Of a DNA stretch of 64,000 nt, positions 59,020 through 64,000 are shown one piece after another (the first letter of the stretch is position 1; every line of letters begins with the position of its first letter). The notes under the pieces are model-generated. The model ran no database searches. It worked only from the letters and a program-made list of their open reading frames with translations, and was not told the origin of the DNA. Source of the stretch: Lewinellaceae bacterium (GTDB lineage Bacteria > Bacteroidota > Bacteroidia > Chitinophagales > Saprospiraceae); NCBI GenBank assembly GCA_020636325.1, contig JACJYC010000005.1:310001-374000 (forward strand), in the 5' to 3' direction. A program made the translations under genes and the position numbers.

Positions 59020-61431
59020 TCAGATGGTAGAGGTGGGCTTTTTGGACCATTTCCGGATGATGACGGACAAGTCTTTGACCAAAAAAGGTTTGGCCAGGAA
59101 GTCGTCCATGCCCGCTTCGATGTATTTCTCCCGGTCGCCCGGCAGGGCATTGGCCGTTACGGCTACAATCACGGGGCGGGCATCCGCAGGAAGGCGCTCG
59201 GCGATTTTCCGGGTGGTTTCCAGGCCGTCCATCTCAGGCATCTGGATGTCCATCAGGATCAGATCGTAATGCGCATTGTCCAGCATTTCGAGCACCTGGT
59301 GGCCGTTTTCCGCGATATCCGGCCGGTATCCCAGTTTGTGGAGCAAGGAGACGAACAGCCGTTGGTTGATGGCGTGATCTTCCGCAATGAGGATCCTCAG
59401 CGATTCATCCGAAGGCAGCGGCAGTTGGTGATCCTCATCGTGCAACCCCGGTTGCGGCGCCTGGGCGATCATGGGCACTTTCAAAGGCAGCAGGACCGAG
59501 AATTCCGAACCTTCGTTCGGTGAGCTCTGCACCTTGATTACGCCCTTCATCAACTCTACCAGTTTCCGGGAAATGGACAGTCCCAAACCGGTGCCGCCCC
59601 TGGCCTTGTTCCCAGCTGATTTCCCCTGGACAAAGGGCTCGAAGACTTCCTTGATCTGTTCGGAGCTCATTCCGATACCCGAATCCGTTATACTTACCAG
59701 GACGCGGAATTCGCGGTCGGTCACCTGTTCTGCATCGGCTGACACCCGGACCAGGCCGTGATCGGTAAATTTAATGGCATTGCCGACCAGGTTCATGATC
59801 ACCTGCCGGATCCGCTGCTTGTCGCCGATAAACCGGGCGGGCATGTCGGGGGCCCAATGCAATTTCAGATCCAGGCCCTTTTCCCGGGCAATCGGGGTGG
59901 TGATCTGGATGACCTCTTCCAAAAGCGATTTCAGCTCAAACGGCTTTTCGTACAACTGAAACTTACCGGCCTCCACTTTGGAAAGGTCGAGGATATCGTT
60001 GATGATGGCCAGCAAATTCTCTCCGCTGCTGTGGATAGCGGAAACATATTCCTCCTGCTCCCGCGTAAGCGGCGTGAGCCTGAGCAGCTGGGTCATGCCG
60101 ATCACACCGTTCATCGGCGTCCGGATCTCGTGGCTCATGGTGGCCAGGAATTCGGATTTCGCCCGATTGGCGGATTCCGCTTTGCCTGCGATCTGCTTGA
60201 ACTCACCGGCAAAACGGCTGGAAAGCTCAAGGGTATGGAAGAACAGGAAGCTCCAGTTGCCCAGCAGCATGATATAATCTTTGGTCACCCACAGGTTCAT
60301 CACGTCGCCCGCGGCATACATCATCAGGGTCAACAGGATGATCAGGCCGAAGATCAGAAACCTGTAATTTTTCCGGATCTCGCTGAACGGGATCATCAGC
60401 AACAAAAACAGGCCGTAGACAGCACTGAAAGCCAATGACAAAATCAGGAACGGCAAAGCATGCGTAAAGAGATAAGCCGGCAGGATCAGGATGCTCGCCA
60501 GACAGCCGATGACAAAATACTGAACCACCCGTTTGACGCCGAAACTGATGTAACGGTCAAACATGATCCCTTCGAATTCCCAGTAGAAAAACACGCTCAG
60601 GTAAAGAGAGAGGTATTCCAGCTTGATGGCAACGCCCCAGGTGAGCCAGGGGAGCAGATGGTGGATCGGATAGTTCTCGGAACCGACGATATAATAACTG
60701 TGCGACAAGCAAAAGAGGGCAAATGCCAATACTTCCTTTCGCCGGCGCCCGAACAGGTACAACCCCATCAGGAACAAGCCGCACATCACAAAGCTGCCGG
60801 CTGCCGCAAACTCCAGGAAGTGGGCCCTTTCCCGGGCGGAGAGCATCATTCTGTTCTCGCCGATCAGGATGGGTTCGGCCGGCCCCCCCTTGTCGTGGTG
60901 GAAATTGGCGATCATCAGGACGATCTCCATGTCCTGGCCGTCGATATCCAGCGAACGGGTCATGGGGAGCCAATGGGCTGTTGTACGGCCCCTTGAAGTT
61001 CCCACGCGACCGTTGTAGGCGAACAACTCCCCGTTAACCCACATCTTGTAGCTGGAATAAAAATCGGGGATCTGCATGGCCAGCAAAGGCGGCGGGCTGG
61101 AAAAATGGACCCTTAACCGGTAGGTGGCGTACCCGAAGGCAGGTGAACCCAGATTTTCCGGCTTCAGCGCGTTCCAGGCCTGCGGGAAAGCGGAGAATTC
61201 GGCCTTGCGCCAATCCTGGTCCTTAAATCCCGAAGGCGGGATGAGCGTATCCCAGTAAAACTCCCATTCGCCTTCCAGGTTGAAGGTGCTGTTTTTCACC
61301 TGGTCGACATCGAGCGCAATCCTCCCCTGACGGATAGCTTCCCTGGGCCAAAGCTCCGGTTCTGCCTGCGACAATGCACACAACGGCAACAGGATGAGAC
61401 AGATCCCGGATATCGTCCAACGATCGAACAT
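59020..61431 (-). CDS. Hybrid sensor histidine kinase, 7TMR-DISM type
   Basis: 803 residues. Signal-like start MFDRWTISGICLILLPLCALSQ, a periplasmic 7TMR-DISM extracellular beta domain (about 30-190), seven transmembrane helices (about 200-400), HisKA with the phospho-His in ATMSHEIRTPMNGVIG (about 433), HATPase_c with NLVGNAIKFTDHG and GTGLGLSISRKLVE, then a receiver with LMDIQMPEMDG (Asp about 727) and a late AKPF Lys. Upstream in-frame codons belong to repeats and are excluded. A carbohydrate-type ligand and a phosphorelay to an unlinked partner are inferred. Confidence 0.93.
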   Translation of the reverse strand: MFDRWTISGICLILLPLCALSQAEPELWPREAIRQGRIALDVDQVKNSTFNLEGEWEFYWDTLIPPSGFKDQDWRKAEFSAFPQAWNALKPENLGSPAFGYATYRLRVHFSSPPPLLAMQIPDFYSSYKMWVNGELFAYNGRVGTSRGRTTAHWLPMTRSLDIDGQDMEIVLMIANFHHDKGGPAEPILIGENRMMLSARERAHFLEFAAAGSFVMCGLFLMGLYLFGRRRKEVLAFALFCLSHSYYIVGSENYPIHHLLPWLTWGVAIKLEYLSLYLSVFFYWEFEGIMFDRYISFGVKRVVQYFVIGCLASILILPAYLFTHALPFLILSLAFSAVYGLFLLLMIPFSEIRKNYRFLIFGLIILLTLMMYAAGDVMNLWVTKDYIMLLGNWSFLFFHTLELSSRFAGEFKQIAGKAESANRAKSEFLATMSHEIRTPMNGVIGMTQLLRLTPLTREQEEYVSAIHSSGENLLAIINDILDLSKVEAGKFQLYEKPFELKSLLEEVIQITTPIAREKGLDLKLHWAPDMPARFIGDKQRIRQVIMNLVGNAIKFTDHGLVRVSADAEQVTDREFRVLVSITDSGIGMSSEQIKEVFEPFVQGKSAGNKARGGTGLGLSISRKLVELMKGVIKVQSSPNEGSEFSVLLPLKVPMIAQAPQPGLHDEDHQLPLPSDESLRILIAEDHAINQRLFVSLLHKLGYRPDIAENGHQVLEMLDNAHYDLILMDIQMPEMDGLETTRKIAERLPADARPVIVAVTANALPGDREKYIEAGMDDFLAKPFLVKDLSVIIRKWSKKPTSTI

Positions 61432-61640
61432 GCAGGTTATCGATGAAAAAAATAGTTCACTTATGCGCTTTATACGCGAATCTGTATATAAAGTTAACTT
61501 ATTCGGTCGAAATTCCTTGAAAAAAATAATTTGAGGGCGGATCTTGTCCTTTTGCCGGATAAACCGGGTCGGGGTTTGTTGATCTGTTGATCTGTTGCGC
61601 TGCCCAAAACAATGGCGAAGGCCCAAGATCGAACAATCTT
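61432..61640. other. Divergent promoter region of the hybrid kinase
   Basis: About 200 bp without a gene. The minus strand holds TAACTTTA (about 61487-61494), one mismatch from TAnnTTTG, about 55 bp before the kinase start. Nothing else was recognised. Confidence 0.4.
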
Positions 61641-61649
61641 TATTTATTG

Positions 61650-61798
61650 AGGAACTGAGGAATCGAGGAATCGAGGAATCGAGGAACTGAGGAATCGAAG
61701 GTAGAACCAATCGTATCAATCGTATCAATCGAAAAATCCAATCAATCTAAAAATCAAAAAATCGGATCAATCGAACAATCCAATCAATCGAACAATTC
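61650..61798. repeat. GAGGAATC 8-bp array and 9-bp GTATCAATC/CCAATCAAT array
   Basis: Five GAGGAATC/GAGGAACT units (about 61651-61695) are followed by degenerate AATCRATC-type repeats up to 3 bp before the PqiA-like start codon. The second part belongs to the 23412 and 28687 family. Confidence 0.85.
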
Positions 61799-61802
61799 AA
61801 AG

Positions 61803-62693
61803 ATGGCTCAAAAATGGACGTTCAGCGTTGTCGCCCTTATTTTCCTGGCCGGATCGGGATGGCTTGGCTACGGGGTTCAGCAGCATATCCGGGCATATCG
61901 TGCGGCGCGGGAAGCCTATGCCGAAAAGATGGACTATAAGCGCCGCCTGGCCGATCTGGCAGCCTGGTTCGGCGACGGCAAGGACAAAAGCGATGAAGCC
62001 GAACTCGAAACGCTGAAGGCAGAAATGGAAAATGCCTCTTCAAAAGCCGGGATGCTGGCTGTTTTTTGGGGCGTTGTTGCGGTAATTTTTGCCATTTTCT
62101 CCTGGTTATTTGCCCGCAGGGCCGGCAACACGGTATGGCTGAAAACAGGTTTGCTGCTCATTGCCCTTGCCTGCCTGTACCCGGGCCTGTCGGCGCCGAT
62201 GCTGGAAATCTCGGCCTATGAACAAAACCTTGAGATCCCTATCAAGCTCAAGACTTCCTTCTTTTCGCTGGATATCGACAAGACGCAGGTCTTTGAAGGC
62301 GAAATGTACTTCTATTACCAAAGCAAATCCGTCCTGGAGCTGATCGGATTGCTGTTCCGGCAACACAACTGGCTGGTCGGTGTCAGCATACTGCTGTTCA
62401 GCGTACTGATTCCGGTCGGGAAAACAGGTTTGTCCATCTGGTCGGCATTGAGCCGGCGCATGCCGAAATCCGGTTTGTTGCGCTGGCTGATGCTGCGGGC
62501 GGGCAAATGGTCGATGGCCGACGTTTTTGTGGTGGCCGTTTTTCTCGCTTTTCTGGCCTTCAACAATATGCAGGCCGGCATTGAAACGCAAAGCCGCATT
62601 TTACCCGGCATGTATTTCTTCATGGCTTACGTCCTCATCGCAGTCGGCGTCTCCAGCCTGATGACCGGAACCTCGCCTGATGAAAATGTATAG
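61803..62693 (+). CDS. PqiA-like (paraquat-inducible protein A) membrane protein
   Basis: 296 residues. An N-terminal helix and a charged coil (about 30-75) are followed by the PqiA-family core: AMPxxx-like PGLSAPMLEISAYEQN near 132-147, a periplasmic stretch, and GKWSMADVFVVAVFLAFLAFNN (about 238-259), the family's most typical motif. In proteobacteria PqiA works with MCE proteins in lipid transport between membranes; no mce gene is here. The leader consists of AATC-type repeats reaching to 3 bp before the ATG. Confidence 0.85.
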   Translation: MAQKWTFSVVALIFLAGSGWLGYGVQQHIRAYRAAREAYAEKMDYKRRLADLAAWFGDGKDKSDEAELETLKAEMENASSKAGMLAVFWGVVAVIFAIFSWLFARRAGNTVWLKTGLLLIALACLYPGLSAPMLEISAYEQNLEIPIKLKTSFFSLDIDKTQVFEGEMYFYYQSKSVLELIGLLFRQHNWLVGVSILLFSVLIPVGKTGLSIWSALSRRMPKSGLLRWLMLRAGKWSMADVFVVAVFLAFLAFNNMQAGIETQSRILPGMYFFMAYVLIAVGVSSLMTGTSPDENV

Positions 62694-62699
62694 AAACAG

Positions 62700-62875
62700 G
62701 TATCCAGTCTTCAGTTGGCAGTCTTCAGTTGGCAGTCTTCAGTCGGAAGCATCCTCCGTCCGCCATAGCTCCCAAAGAGCGACGGCGGGCAGCCCCAGCC
62801 CTCAGTCTTCAGTTGGCAGTCCAGCATCCCCCGTCCGCCATAGCCCTAAGGCGACGGCGGGCAGCCCCAGTGCAA
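62700..62875. repeat. Heptamer runs and two TCCGTCCGCCATAGC modules
   Basis: AGTCTTC/AGTTGGC heptamers (the complement of GAAGACT/GCCAACT) at about 62706-62745 and 62806-62824 alternate with two copies of the hairpin-like module beginning CCGTCCGCCATAGC (about 62757-62790 and 62830-62864). The same modules form the 95-bp repeat at 18416-18650. Confidence 0.85.
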
Positions 62876-62876
62876 C

Positions 62877-63263
62877 TTACTCCTTATAAAGCTTCAACAA
62901 CCGCTCGCGGCCGTTATCCATCATTTTGAGGTGCAGCGAATCCGGTGTCAGCGAGACGATCTCAACGGCTTTTTCCGTTGAGGCCTTGTTGAGGGTATCC
63001 AGCGTGAAGAGGTATTGGGCATCGAGGTAATAGGTACCGGCCTCCTTGTAATTGAGGGTGCTTTTAAACAGGTACCGGTCGTCGGGCCGGAATTGCAAAG
63101 AAATTTCAGCCGGATCGACAAGAACGGTGTCGCCTTCTTCAAGGATCAGGGCGCCGCGCCAGGTACCCACCAACTGATCGCTATGGTAAGGCTGGCAGGC
63201 GTAAAGCAGGCAGGCGGCAACAATCAGCCCGCCCGCGGTTTTCAAACCAGGCATCATAAACAT
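62877..63263 (-). CDS. Hypothetical lipocalin-like lipoprotein
   Basis: 128 residues. Signal ends CLLYAC (Cys23), so it is a lipoprotein. The mature part follows the small-beta-barrel pattern of lipocalin-like DUFs: LVGTWRGALILEEGD, ISLQFRPDDRYLFKSTLNYKEAGTYYLDAQYLFTL, VEIVSLTPDSLHLKMMDNGRERLLKLYKE. GTW near the first strand is typical. No function can be named. Start could also be the ATG three codons downstream. It lies 75 bp from nhaD, on the same strand. Confidence 0.78.
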   Translation of the reverse strand: MFMMPGLKTAGGLIVAACLLYACQPYHSDQLVGTWRGALILEEGDTVLVDPAEISLQFRPDDRYLFKSTLNYKEAGTYYLDAQYLFTLDTLNKASTEKAVEIVSLTPDSLHLKMMDNGRERLLKLYKE

Positions 63264-63337
63264 TAGTATTGATATAACCTGCTGTAAAGGGTTGCGAGGA
63301 CCGGATTGTTTGCCCGATCCCCGTTTTTAATAAATCT

Positions 63338-64000
63338 TTAAGAAAATAAGGGGTGAATGATCAAAAAAGCGATCGCGCCGCCGATAAATCCGATAAAGGC
63401 CAGCCAGCTGATCTTTCTGAGGTACCAGATGAAGTCGATGCGCTCCATCCCCATGGCGGCTACCCCCGCGGCCGAGCCGATAATAAGCATGCTGCCGCCC
63501 GTTCCCGCCGCATAGGCGATAAAATGCCAAAGTTTCGAATCCAGCGGAAGGCTGTACATCCCCATAGACGCCGCAACCAACGGAACGTTGTCGATCACCG
63601 CCGACATGAAACCCAATATAATGATCACGATATCCTGGTTGGGAACGGCAGCCTGCAGCTGCTCCGCCATATACCGCAAACCGCCGACGCCGCCGACCAC
63701 TACGGTTTCCAGCGCCGCCACCGCCATCAGGATGCCGAGGAAAAAGAGGATGCTGGACATTTCGATCCGCGACAAGGCCTTATGCGCTGAATACTGGTGT
63801 TTTCGCTCCTCCGAAAAATCTTCTTCCGGGTGGATGTACTCGGAAGTCAGCCAGACGACGCCGAGGCTGAGCATCATGCCCATATAAGGCGGCAGGTGGG
63901 TTATGGTCTTGAAGATCGGCACAAATATAATGGCCCCGAGCCCCAGAAACAGCATGGTCCGGCTGCTCAGCAGTTTTTCCTCCCGGGTGACGTCAGATTC
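63338..64000 (-). CDS. nhaD: NhaD-type Na+/H+ antiporter (5' part outside window)
   Basis: Inner-membrane sodium/proton antiporter of the NhaD group. The open frame continues past the right edge: 15 codons (ESDVTREEKLLSSRT) before the first in-window ATG match the family, so only about half (the C-terminal 220 residues) is visible. Helices FLGLGAIIFVPIFK, ILFFLGILMAVAALETV, IIILGFMSAVIDNVPLVAASMGM (with the functional DNVP motif), GTGGSMLIIGSAAGVAAMGMERIDFIWYLRK. The signature matches marine and soil Bacteroidota NhaD. Confidence 0.92.
   Translation of the reverse strand, partial: ESDVTREEKLLSSRTMLFLGLGAIIFVPIFKTITHLPPYMGMMLSLGVVWLTSEYIHPEEDFSEERKHQYSAHKALSRIEMSSILFFLGILMAVAALETVVVGGVGGLRYMAEQLQAAVPNQDIVIIILGFMSAVIDNVPLVAASMGMYSLPLDSKLWHFIAYAAGTGGSMLIIGSAAGVAAMGMERIDFIWYLRKISWLAFIGFIGGAIAFLIIHPLFS

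Noticed and set aside
61432..61728. 99-residue N-terminal extension of the hybrid kinase
   Set aside because: It would be encoded by the GAGGAATC repeats and promoter region and would bury the signal peptide.

Overview
The window is about 64 kb of a fairly GC-rich (roughly 55%) chromosome from a member of the Bacteroidota, most likely of the Saprospiria (Lewinella/Haliscomenobacter-like). The reasons are: secreted proteins that end in type IX secretion sorting domains; many promoters with the Bacteroidota -7 box TAnnTTTG; lineage-typical families (DUF5606, 7TMR-DISM hybrid kinase, SusC/D-independent GH43 and S12 hydrolases, a CesA-like glycosyltransferase, an HxH-less dihydroorotase). No rRNA, tRNA, CRISPR array, prophage or complete insertion sequence was seen.

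Layout. 1-5 kb: class I fructose-bisphosphatase (cut at the left edge), parE, a lipid A-type acyltransferase and a threonine-synthase-like PLP enzyme. 5-9 kb: small housekeeping genes (DUF1801, P-loop kinase, GNAT, CsaA) separated by large repeat blocks, including a 14-copy 44-bp minisatellite and a 111-bp MITE-like element. 9-20 kb: TonB-C protein, lipoproteins, glutaminase, ferredoxin, alpha/beta hydrolase, an S24-like regulator, tpiA, free-Met-sulfoxide reductase, an AT-rich MqsR/Panacea toxin-antitoxin pair, coaX and a beta-helix lipoprotein. 20-28 kb: two glycosyltransferases, pth, DUF2721, then a fatty-acid beta-oxidation pair (FadJ-like plus a thiolase homologue without catalytic residues) and xseB. 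28-38 kb: two paralogous T9SS metalloproteases, malate dehydrogenase, glycerol-3-phosphate dehydrogenase, a T9SS protein of unknown function and an S12 hydrolase. 38-52 kb: GNAT, S12 hydrolase, AraC regulator, transglutaminase-like protein, GH43, class II fructose-bisphosphatase, a polytopic membrane protein, dihydroorotase-like protein, DegT-like aminotransferase, MATE pump. 52-64 kb: GH25 lysozyme, M3 peptidase, DUF5606, GtrA, 5'-nucleotidase, TlpA-like lipoprotein, hybrid histidine kinase, PqiA-like protein, lipoprotein and NhaD (cut at the right edge).

Genes are ordinary core metabolism and envelope functions; the unusual part is between them. Nearly every larger gap is filled by short-period tandem repeats (periods 7, 8, 9, 10, 22, 44 and 95 bp) and by small palindromic modules that recur in the same order at distant sites. 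Several arrays begin inside the stop codon or last codons of a gene, so protein C-termini are written by the repeats. Many arrays of different sequence share one 7-bp register (NNNNRCT). The best candidates for undescribed biology are this heptamer family with its mosaic modules, the 22-bp GCGACG-N10-CGTCGC palindromes with varying self-complementary cores, and the MITE-like element whose hairpin loop is inverted between two copies.
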